Of a stretch of DNA of 5,767 bases, positions 1 to 5,534 are shown piece after piece (position 1 is the stretch's first letter; every line of letters starts with the position of its first letter). Below the pieces are notes generated by a model. It ran no database searches and was not told the DNA's origin. It saw nothing but the letters and a program-made list of their open reading frames with translations. Source of the DNA: Planctomycetota bacterium (GTDB lineage Bacteria; Planctomycetota; MHYJ01; JACPRB01); NCBI GenBank assembly GCA_023261405.1, contig JAHFOZ010000345.1, forward strand, positions 1 to 5,767, written 5' to 3'. A program made the position numbers and the translations under genes.

Positions 1-1192
1 GTTTGTTCCGACCGTTGAAGTCGTCCACCGGGTTGACGAACCCCGCCCCGAAGAAGTGCGCCCACATCCGGTTCACCGCCATCCTGGCGAACTGCACGTT
101 TTCCGGCTCCGTAACGTACTTCGCGAACGTCACGCGCCGGGGCTCGCCCGCGACCGCCCCCTTCTTGTTCTCGATGAACGACGCCTTGATCGGGCCGCCC
201 TTGGAGTCCGGGATCGTGAGGTCGCCGCCCCCGCCGCCGCCCGGACGCTTGAGCATGCCGCCCCGGACGCGGTCCTCGACCTGGACGTAATACTCCATCT
301 GCTGGAACTTCTTCAGCGCCTCGGCCTTGGGGTCGGGCTTCGGCGGCTCCTGTTTGGCCTCGGGTTTCGCCTCGTCGGGCTTCGCCCCGTCCGTCTTCTT
401 CTCGTCCTTTTTCTCGTCCTTTTTCTGCTCCTTCTTCCTCATCTCCATCGGGTCCATGCCCGCAAGGGGCGTGCGCCGCGCGCTCACCTCGGTGAAGAAG
501 GATGCCATCCCGTAGAACTCCTCCTGCGTCCACTTGTCGAACGGATGGTCGTGGCACTGGGCGCACTGGATCTGCACGCCCAGGAACGCCTTCGACATCT
601 TGCCCGCGTAGGCCATCGGGAAATCCTTCCCCGCCTCCCGCGAGATGTTGTAAACGTAGGCCGCCAGGCCCGTCTCCTCCGGGTTGCCGTCCTTGCCCTC
701 GGCCTTCTGCGACCCCGGCCGCTCGTAGACGGCGCCCTTCACCGAGATCACGTTCCGCGCGAACTCATCGTGGGGCAGGTTCTTCGAGATCATCTCGCGG
801 AGGTCCGCGGTCGCCTTCATCCTCAGCAGCTGCTCGCGGTTGTCGTTGTCGCCACCCACCAGGATCCCCGTCCACACGTCCGCCCAGTGCTCGGCATAAC
901 CGGGGTCCTTGAGCAGGGTCTCCACCAGCTTCTGCCGCTTGTACGGGCTCCTGTCGGAGAGGAATTTCTCCGCCTCCTCGAGCGAGGGGATCACGCCCAC
1001 GATGTCGAGGTTCACGCGGCGGAGGAACTCGGCGTCGTCCGCGTGCTTCGCGGTCTTGAGACCGGCCTCGTCCCACCTGGCCTTGAGGTGGTGGTCGATG
1101 AGCGCCGGGCCCGAGAGCTTGTGCTCCGTCTCCTGCGCGTAACCCGCCGAGAGGAGCCCGGCCGCCAAGGCCGCCGTCGCGAACGTGCGCAT
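1..1192 (-). CDS. DUF1549/DUF1553 (PSCyt2-PSD1) secreted protein, partial (C-terminus beyond left edge)
   Basis: The frame reads without a stop from the start to the window edge (397 residues). Residues 2-21 form a Sec-type signal peptide (Arg, then an Ala/Leu-rich core, then GYA-QE), so the protein should be exported. Residues ~30-235 match DUF1549/PSCyt2: FLRRVNLDIVG near 56-66, and a CAQCHDHPFDKW block at 210-221 whose CxxCH could bind c-type haem. Residues ~251-296 are a Lys/Glu/Asp/Pro-rich linker, followed by six glycines at 318-323. From ~356 the start of DUF1553/PSD1 is clear (VNRMWAHFFG, NPVDDFNGRN). ATG 1192 is preferred because GGAGG lies 5 bases upstream; an in-frame ATG at 1204 would add MEVL but has a poorer ribosome site. 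The family is abundant in Planctomycetota, usually paired with a DUF1501 gene. Here that partner lies next door but divergently. Biochemical role is not established. Family assignment is very secure. Confidence 0.93.
   Translation of the reverse strand, partial: MRTFATAALAAGLLSAGYAQETEHKLSGPALIDHHLKARWDEAGLKTAKHADDAEFLRRVNLDIVGVIPSLEEAEKFLSDRSPYKRQKLVETLLKDPGYAEHWADVWTGILVGGDNDNREQLLRMKATADLREMISKNLPHDEFARNVISVKGAVYERPGSQKAEGKDGNPEETGLAAYVYNISREAGKDFPMAYAGKMSKAFLGVQIQCAQCHDHPFDKWTQEEFYGMASFFTEVSARRTPLAGMDPMEMRKKEQKKDEKKDEKKTDGAKPDEAKPEAKQEPPKPDPKAEALKKFQQMEYYVQVEDRVRGGMLKRPGGGGGGDLTIPDSKGGPIKASFIENKKGAVAGEPRRVTFAKYVTEPENVQFARMAVNRMWAHFFGAGFVNPVDDFNGRNK
399..434 (-). repeat. 12-bp tandem repeat coding for KKDE-type units
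   Basis: On the plus strand TTCTCGTCCTTT occurs twice in direct succession (399-410, 411-422), followed by a degenerate third copy (423-434). Read on the minus strand it codes for Lys/Asp/Glu units (KKEQ, KKDE, KKDE) in the linker between PSCyt2 and PSD1. The length is a multiple of three, so copy-number change would keep the frame. Confidence 0.7.
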
Positions 1193-1197
1193 GAGGA

Positions 1198-1202
1198 CCT
1201 CC
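1198..1202 (-). promoter_or_regulatory. Shine-Dalgarno GGAGG deciding the PSCyt2 start
   Basis: On the minus strand GGAGG is followed by five bases (TCCTC) and then ATG at 1192-1190. This favours ATG 1192 over the in-frame ATG at 1204, which would place this motif inside the gene. Confidence 0.6.
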
Positions 1203-1325
1203 ATCAGTTCCCGAATTCACCCTTTCAACAGGGTCGGCGGACCTAATGTTGCGTCGAAAGCGTCCCTTGACGATTTTCAGAAACTTCCCCGGAATTCCCG
1301 GGTTAGCATCGATGGAACGAATTGC

Positions 1326-1331
1326 AGGGGG
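1326..1331 (+). promoter_or_regulatory. Shine-Dalgarno AGGGGG for the DUF1501 gene
   Basis: AGGGGG ends 8 bases before ATG 1340. It overlaps an in-frame TTG at 1322, so this TTG cannot use it and ATG 1340 is the better start. Confidence 0.6.
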
Positions 1332-1339
1332 TAAGAACC

Positions 1340-2719
1340 ATGGCGCATGACTGCGAGGGATGCGAAGGCAAAGTTCGAACCGGGCTGACCCGGCGCTCGC
1401 TCCTCACCACTCTCACCACATCGGTGGGCGGGTTCCTCGGCTTCGCCATGGCGCGGCAATCCGAGATCTTCGGCGCGCCGCACCCGGAATTCCTCCTCCC
1501 CCAGGAGGGCACACGGGCGCACGGAAAATCGGTCATCATGCTGTGGATGACGGGCGGCCCGTCCCAGTACGAAACGTGGGACCCCAAGGAAGGCCGCGAA
1601 AACGGCGGGCCCACGAAGGCACTCGAGACCTCCGTCCCCGGCATGTTCTTCTCCGAGAACATGGCCACCTGCGCCAAGCAGGCCAAGCACATTTCGGTGG
1701 TCCGATCGGTTACGTCCCGCGAGGGAAGCCACGAGCGGGGTCGCTACCTTCTCCACACGGGCTACGTGCCAACGGGCACCGTGGTCCACCCGTCGATCGG
1801 CGCCATCACGGCCAAGGAGATCGGGAACCCGGAGCTCGACCTGCCGACCTATATGGCCATCGGCGGCGCCTCCGAGGGCGCGGGCTTCCTCCCGCCCCAG
1901 TTCAACCCGCTGGTCGTCGACACCCCGGACGGCCGCGGCGGCGGGGGCGGCCCGGAGAGGCGCATGATGGGCAAGGGCCCCGCGACCAATGCCCCGATCC
2001 CCAATCTCTCCTATCCCGCCGGCGTGGACAAGAACCGCTTCCGCGAGCGCATGAAGTTCCTCGCCGAGCAGGAGAATGAGTTCGAGAAGGAGCACGCCAC
2101 CGACGAGGTCATCCGCCACAAGACCGCCTACGAGAAGGCGGACAAGCTCATGCACACGCCGCTCCTGAAGGCGTTCGACCTGTCCCAGGAGAAGCCCGAA
2201 CTCGTCAAGGCGTACGGTGAGAACCGCTTCGGGAAGGGCTGCCTCCTGGCGCGGCGGCTGGTCCAGGCGGGCGTCTCCTTCGTGGAGGTGACCCTGGGCG
2301 GCTGGGACACGCACCAGGACAACTTCAACCGCGTGGCCGCCAACTGCAAGTCCCTCGATCCCGGCATGGGCACGCTCATCCGGGACCTCGAGGATCAGGG
2401 CATGCTCAAGAACACCCTCGTGGTCTGGATGGGCGAGTTCGGCCGCACGCCCAAGATCAACGCCAACACGGGCCGCGATCACTACCCGAAGGTCTGGAGC
2501 GTGGCCCTGGCCGGCGGCGGCATCCAGGGCGGCCGCGTCATCGGGGCCAGCGACAAGGACGGCGTCGAGGTCAAGGACCGGCCGGTGACCGTCCCGGACC
2601 TCATGGCGACGATGTACACGGCCATCGGCGTGGATCCCAAGAAGAAGAACATCTCCCCGCTGGGCCGCCCCATCCAGCTCGCCGACAACGGCGTGGCCGT
2701 GAAGGAACTGCTGAGCTAG
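1340..2719 (+). CDS. DUF1501 family protein with Tat signal
   Basis: Complete, 459 residues, a normal length for the family. DUF1501 proteins belong to the alkaline-phosphatase/sulfatase-like fold; their substrate is not established. LTRRSLLTTL at 16-25 followed by a hydrophobic stretch is a twin-arginine signal, so export of a folded protein is likely. A CEGC pair (5-8) precedes it. Family landmarks in order: MLWMTGGPSQYETWDPK at 67-83, VVRSVTSREGSHERG at 120-134, GAGFLPP at 180-186, GGWDTHQDNF at 320-329, GEFGRTP at 365-371 and GRDHYP at 378-383. The His/Asp residues in the last blocks fit a metal site. A Gly-rich insert (199-204) breaks the usual spacing after GAGFLPP. ATG 1340 is chosen over TTG 1322 on its ribosome site. 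It ends at TAG 2717-2719, just before a strong terminator, so it is probably monocistronic. It stands divergent from its usual PSCyt2-PSD1 partner. Confidence 0.96.
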   Translation: MAHDCEGCEGKVRTGLTRRSLLTTLTTSVGGFLGFAMARQSEIFGAPHPEFLLPQEGTRAHGKSVIMLWMTGGPSQYETWDPKEGRENGGPTKALETSVPGMFFSENMATCAKQAKHISVVRSVTSREGSHERGRYLLHTGYVPTGTVVHPSIGAITAKEIGNPELDLPTYMAIGGASEGAGFLPPQFNPLVVDTPDGRGGGGGPERRMMGKGPATNAPIPNLSYPAGVDKNRFRERMKFLAEQENEFEKEHATDEVIRHKTAYEKADKLMHTPLLKAFDLSQEKPELVKAYGENRFGKGCLLARRLVQAGVSFVEVTLGGWDTHQDNFNRVAANCKSLDPGMGTLIRDLEDQGMLKNTLVVWMGEFGRTPKINANTGRDHYPKVWSVALAGGGIQGGRVIGASDKDGVEVKDRPVTVPDLMATMYTAIGVDPKKKNISPLGRPIQLADNGVAVKELLS

Positions 2720-2738
2720 GCCCCATCGAGATTCATTC

Positions 2739-2777
2739 CGGGGCGGCGGGCCCGAGGGGCGCGCCGCCCCGTTTTTT
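2739..2777 (+). terminator. Rho-independent terminator after the DUF1501 gene
   Basis: A 10-bp GC stem pairs 2739-2748 (CGGGGCGGCG) with 2762-2771 (CGCCGCCCCG) around a 13-base loop. Six T follow directly at 2772-2777. It lies 20 bases after the stop codon. The T tract is only on the plus-strand side, so it acts in one direction. Confidence 0.9.
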
Positions 2778-2789
2778 CTGGCCGTCCGT

Positions 2790-2811
2790 CCGTATTGCTA
2801 TTATAATACGG
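2790..2811. promoter_or_regulatory. Inverted repeat enclosing a perfect TATAAT
   Basis: CCGTATT (2790-2796) and AATACGG (2805-2811) are exact 7-bp inverted arms around 8 bases. G2788-C2813 and a T-G pair extend them. TATAAT at 2802-2807 overlaps the right arm. It is an AT-rich island in GC-rich surroundings. The -35 position at 17 bp spacing (TGGCCG, 2779-2784) is weak. It may be a regulated promoter with an operator on the -10 box, or a hairpin. Confidence 0.4.
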
Positions 2812-2851
2812 GCATCTCCGTGGCTCGGTGGCCGGGTCGCGGGGGGCGGCC

Positions 2852-2885
2852 GGACGCCGGGCGCCTTCCCGCGGCCCGGCCGTCC
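2852..2885. other. GC-rich hairpin upstream of the secreted-protein gene
   Basis: GGACGCCGGGC (2852-2862) pairs with GCCCGGCCGTCC (2874-2885) over 11 bp with one bulged C (2880) and an 11-base loop. No T tract follows, so it is not a standard terminator. It lies between the TATAAT repeat and the promoter at 2903, so it would be transcribed only from the upstream site. Confidence 0.4.
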
Positions 2886-2902
2886 GACATGCAGTGATTC
2901 TC

Positions 2903-2931
2903 TTGACCCTTCCGTCCCGTACCTATAGGAT
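2903..2931 (+). promoter_or_regulatory. Sigma70-like promoter for the secreted-protein gene
   Basis: TTGACC (2903-2908), 17 bp spacer, TAGGAT (2926-2931). Predicted transcript start near 2938, giving a leader of about 18 bases that holds the GGAG ribosome site at 2946-2949, 6 bases before ATG 2956. An alternative -10 is TATAGG at 2924 with a 15-bp spacer. Confidence 0.6.
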
Positions 2932-2955
2932 TTCAAGGTCCTTGCGGAGAACCCT

Positions 2956-4116
2956 ATGAAGAAGGCCCTTCTTGCCGCGGCGGTCCTCGTCTCCACGGCC
3001 GCGGTCGCGGAGGCCCAGGTGAAGAGCCGGTGGCGCCTCCAGTGGTCCAACGAGAAGCCCGAGATCTACACCTACCGCAGCCCGACCGACCAGTACACGA
3101 ACTACTGGTACTTCACCTACACGCTGGAAAACACCACCGACGAGATCGTCCCCCTCATCACGGACGTGCTGCTGTACACGGAGACCGGCAAGGAGTACCA
3201 GAACGACCTCCGGAAGGTGGACTCCGCGGTGATCAAGGAGGAGAAGGACGCCCCGCGTAAGGCGGAGTCCCTCAAGTACGGCCGCTTCTACGCGAACGTG
3301 ATCGACGCCGAGGCTGAATACAAGGTCATCGAATACCACTCCAAGCTGGGCAACCGGTCCGACGGCATCGTCCGCGAGTCGATCGAGGCCTTCAAGAAGG
3401 GCTTCACCGAGGACCCGCCCGCCGAGATGAAGGGGCGCTGGAAGAAGGGCGACCGCTGGTACCTCAACCCCCGCGAGATCCGCGACGCCCGCGTCATCCA
3501 GCCCGGCCAGAAGCTCATGGGGATCGCGATCTTCAAGAACGTCGACCCGCGCGCCTCGTTCTACGAAGTGCATGTCTCGGGTCTCGTGGACATCATCAGG
3601 ATCACCGCGGTGAACGAGGACGAGTGGAAGATGGAGTACGAGCCGCACACGCTCAAGCTCCGCTACCAGCGTTTCGGCGACGCGTTCGACGTCGAGCGCG
3701 ACGTGCTGTATCGCCTGGTCAAGAAGGAGTACGTGGTCAAGAAGATCGGCCCCATCGCCTCCAAGGACACCGTGGACCGCCTGGTGCTCACGCTGGCCGA
3801 CACGCTGAAGAAGGAGAAGGCGTGGGTCGAGGAGAAGCTGGCCCCTGCGGCCATCGACGCGAATCGCAAGTCGGACGGCATCGAGCCGCTCGACACGCGG
3901 ATCATGGCCTCGATTTTCAAGCTCGCCGTGGACAAGGACTTCGGGTACGACCCGGCGAAGGACGTGCTCGAGAATGAAAAGGCCGTCTGGCGCATCCACG
4001 AGTGGTGGATCACGAACCGCTCCAAGCTGGTTTTCGACGAGGTCACCAACCGCTTCATCGTGAAGGACGACCTGCCGGCCGGCACGGTGACGGACAAACC
4101 CGCGGGGACTCCCTAG
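2956..4116 (+). CDS. Secreted protein of unknown function
   Basis: Complete, 386 residues; I do not recognise the family. The start is well supported: GGAG lies 6 bases upstream, and the protein opens with a classical Sec signal (MKK, Ala/Leu/Val core, AEA-Q near residue 20). Residues ~45-85 (YWYFTYTLENTTDE, then VLLYTETGKEYQ) and ~178-212 (IQPGQKLMGIAIFKNVDP, SFYEVHVSGLVD) have the alternating pattern of beta-sandwich strands. Residues 270-320 look helical. The C-terminal DFGYDPAKDV...WRIHEWW at ~328-351 resembles a Trp-rich motif I associate with planctomycete HEAT-repeat proteins, but no repeats are seen here. It has no cysteine, no anchor after the signal, and no catalytic motif I can name, so a periplasmic binding or structural role is as likely as an enzyme. 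It has its own promoter and seems to be transcribed alone. Coding status is sure; function is open. Confidence 0.88.
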   Translation: MKKALLAAAVLVSTAAVAEAQVKSRWRLQWSNEKPEIYTYRSPTDQYTNYWYFTYTLENTTDEIVPLITDVLLYTETGKEYQNDLRKVDSAVIKEEKDAPRKAESLKYGRFYANVIDAEAEYKVIEYHSKLGNRSDGIVRESIEAFKKGFTEDPPAEMKGRWKKGDRWYLNPREIRDARVIQPGQKLMGIAIFKNVDPRASFYEVHVSGLVDIIRITAVNEDEWKMEYEPHTLKLRYQRFGDAFDVERDVLYRLVKKEYVVKKIGPIASKDTVDRLVLTLADTLKKEKAWVEEKLAPAAIDANRKSDGIEPLDTRIMASIFKLAVDKDFGYDPAKDVLENEKAVWRIHEWWITNRSKLVFDEVTNRFIVKDDLPAGTVTDKPAGTP

Positions 4117-4123
4117 CGCGCGA

Positions 4124-5446
4124 TCATTCCGGCGGCGGCCAGACGTGGCGCCTCGCCACGGTACGGCGCATGACTTCGCGCACCCAGCCCTTCCACCCCT
4201 TCCGCAACTCCCGGTCCCTCCCCGCGTAGGCGAAGAAGAACCGCAGGCGGTCGGCCCTCGTTGCCGGGGCCCCCACGGCGGCGTTGAGCTGCGCGAGGTT
4301 GAGGGTCCGCTGCCCGCGCGGGACCTCGAGCATGAACTCCACGCGGTCGAGGTCGATCACCTGGACGTCCGCTCCGCGGACGAGGATGTTGTTGGCCTTG
4401 AGATCGCGATGGAAAACGCCGCGGTCGTGCATGCGGCGCACGACACGGGCGAGGGCCCAGAGCAACCCGCGCTCCACGCCGTGGGCCTGGAGGTGCTCCC
4501 AGAGGGGCCGCGCCCCCTCGATCCACCGCCCCACCACGCGGTCGCCCGCGGAGGCCAGGAGGCGGGGCGTGGGGATGCCGCGCGTCTCGAGGGCGAAGCC
4601 GTTGTACCAGAGGTCCCCCCTCCCCTCTTTGACGAAGGTCGTCGGGTCGGCCAGCCAGAGGCGCCGGCGCGGGAGTTCCTTGACCAGGCGGAGGGGCGGC
4701 GCGCAAAGCGCCCGCCGGGCCTCCTCCGCGGCGTAGGGCCGCCGCAGGATGAGCCCGTCGATCTTCTGAAAATCCGAGCCGGTCTGCCACACGCGCGACT
4801 GACGGTCCTGCCAGTAGCGTTCGCGCTGGGCCCGGAACGACGTCCAGACCTCGCGGGGATCGGCACCGCAGGCCCGGAGGAAACGCAGCACCTCGGTCCG
4901 GGGGACGAGGGTGTAGAACGAGAGCACGGCGAACGCGACGCCTTTCACCCGTTCGGCGGCCGTCAGCGACTCCTTGAGCCGCGCTCGGTGAAGGTCGATG
5001 AGATGGAGGCTCCCGCCGGCGAGCAGGACATTTCCCACGTGCAGGTCGTCGTGACGGAGGCCGGCTTCATGCACCCGGCGCACGAGGAGCGCCAGGTCGC
5101 GAAGGAGCGGGCGCGTCAGCGGGACCTCGCGGAGCGGCTGCGCGCCGGGAATTTCCCGGGTGAAGAGGCAGGTGGACCTGCCCTCCCGGGCCCAGGCCAC
5201 GGGCTCGGGGACCGGGAGGCCCCGACCCCGGAGGGCCCCGAGGAGCTTGAATTCCGAGGCGGCGCGGTCGTTCACGCGGCCGCGCAGTCCCTGGAGGACG
5301 CCCGGGTGCTTGAAGCGCTTCACGTAGAGCCCATTCCAGCGGTGCACGGAGCGGACCCGGTTGTCCTTCACGACCTCGCCGCGCGGCTCGCGGAGCCAGG
5401 CCTCCACGTCGGACCGGCGGGACGGGTCGGCCATCTCGATCTTCAT
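4124..5446 (-). CDS. Tandem lipopolysaccharide-kinase (WaaP/InaA-like) protein, two kinase domains
   Basis: 440 residues from ATG 5446. Two protein-kinase-like modules of the Kdo/heptose (LPS core) kinase group lie in tandem. Module A (~25-240): YVKRF with Lys43, SEF with Glu65, GLPVPEP at 76-82, catalytic loop HDDLHVGN 132-139 (Asp134, Asn139), metal Asp151 in LIDLHRA. Module B (~250-440): FVK with Lys273, GIPTP 290-294, loop HRDLKANN 346-353 (Asp348, Asn353), Asp365 in VIDLDR, then NLAQLN and DRLRFFFAYAG, typical of the C-lobe. Known relatives use ATP to phosphorylate Kdo or heptose of LPS on the cytoplasmic face; the substrate here is unknown. It is about twice the size of single-domain relatives. 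A longer open frame reaches 5590, but that part overlaps the promoter and the next gene and is not kinase-like. ATG 5434 is another possible start. No signal peptide or membrane segment. Divergent from a third kinase gene. Confidence 0.9.
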   Translation of the reverse strand: MKIEMADPSRRSDVEAWLREPRGEVVKDNRVRSVHRWNGLYVKRFKHPGVLQGLRGRVNDRAASEFKLLGALRGRGLPVPEPVAWAREGRSTCLFTREIPGAQPLREVPLTRPLLRDLALLVRRVHEAGLRHDDLHVGNVLLAGGSLHLIDLHRARLKESLTAAERVKGVAFAVLSFYTLVPRTEVLRFLRACGADPREVWTSFRAQRERYWQDRQSRVWQTGSDFQKIDGLILRRPYAAEEARRALCAPPLRLVKELPRRRLWLADPTTFVKEGRGDLWYNGFALETRGIPTPRLLASAGDRVVGRWIEGARPLWEHLQAHGVERGLLWALARVVRRMHDRGVFHRDLKANNILVRGADVQVIDLDRVEFMLEVPRGQRTLNLAQLNAAVGAPATRADRLRFFFAYAGRDRELRKGWKGWVREVMRRTVARRHVWPPPE

Positions 5447-5457
5447 GCCCGGCGGAC

Positions 5458-5486
5458 ATTGTAGGGGAGCGGGGGGAATTCGGCAA
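5458..5486 (-). promoter_or_regulatory. Sigma70-like promoter for the tandem kinase gene
   Basis: On the minus strand TTGCCG (5486-5481), exactly 17 bp, then TACAAT (5463-5458). The predicted start near 5451 leaves only about 5 bases before ATG 5446, with no room for a Shine-Dalgarno. If translation starts at ATG 5434 the leader is about 17 bases. Confidence 0.6.
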
Positions 5487-5497
5487 TCGGGCCCCCG

Positions 5498-5526
5498 TTG
5501 AATCGCCCCCCCTCTCCTGCTAAGAT
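5498..5526 (+). promoter_or_regulatory. Sigma70-like promoter for the KdkA-like gene
   Basis: TTGAAT (5498-5503), 17 bp spacer, TAAGAT (5521-5526). Predicted transcript start near 5533, two bases before the apparent coding start at 5535. Its -35 lies 11 bp from the -35 of the opposite promoter, so the two are back to back. Confidence 0.5.
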
Positions 5527-5534
5527 GCGCCCGA

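Larger units (their letters stand above)
1193..1339. promoter_or_regulatory. Divergent intergenic region between PSCyt2 and DUF1501 genes
   Basis: About 147 bp separate the two divergent starts and must hold promoters for both. A TTGACG box on the plus strand at 1267-1272 is a fair -35 element, but no good -10 lies at the right distance (GGAATT at 1291-1296 is 18 bp away and poor). A 5-bp hairpin, CCCGG (1288-1292) with CCGGG (1298-1302), surrounds a GAATTC core and could be an operator or chance. No convincing minus-strand promoter was found. Region assignment is sure; individual boxes are tentative. Confidence 0.4.

Noticed and set aside
765..1220. 151-residue minus-strand frame near the PSCyt2 start
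   Set aside because: Same strand but a different frame from the real gene; Gly/Arg/Ala-rich composition without motifs.
56..1246. 396-residue plus-strand open frame over the PSCyt2 gene
   Set aside because: Leu/Arg/His-rich with no family match; the minus strand here codes for an unmistakable PSCyt2-PSD1 protein. It is a GC-driven shadow.
1304..1309. TAGCAT as a -10 box for the DUF1501 gene
   Set aside because: The nearest -35-like box (TTGACG, 1267) is 31 bp away, too far for a sigma70 promoter.
1277..2482. 401-residue frame antisense to the DUF1501 gene
   Set aside because: Composition is typical of a GC-rich antisense shadow, and the DUF1501 match on the plus strand covers the whole stretch.
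2923..3999. 358-residue frame antisense to the secreted-protein gene
   Set aside because: Leu/Val/Arg/Asp-rich shadow without a ribosome site; the plus-strand gene has signal peptide, promoter and ribosome site.
4074..4083. GCCGGCCGGC palindrome near the end of the secreted-protein gene
   Set aside because: Short, lies within coding sequence and has no T tract; expected by chance in GC-rich DNA.
4145..5464. 439-residue plus-strand frame over the tandem kinase gene
   Set aside because: Pro/Glu/Arg-rich shadow; kinase motifs on the minus strand are decisive.
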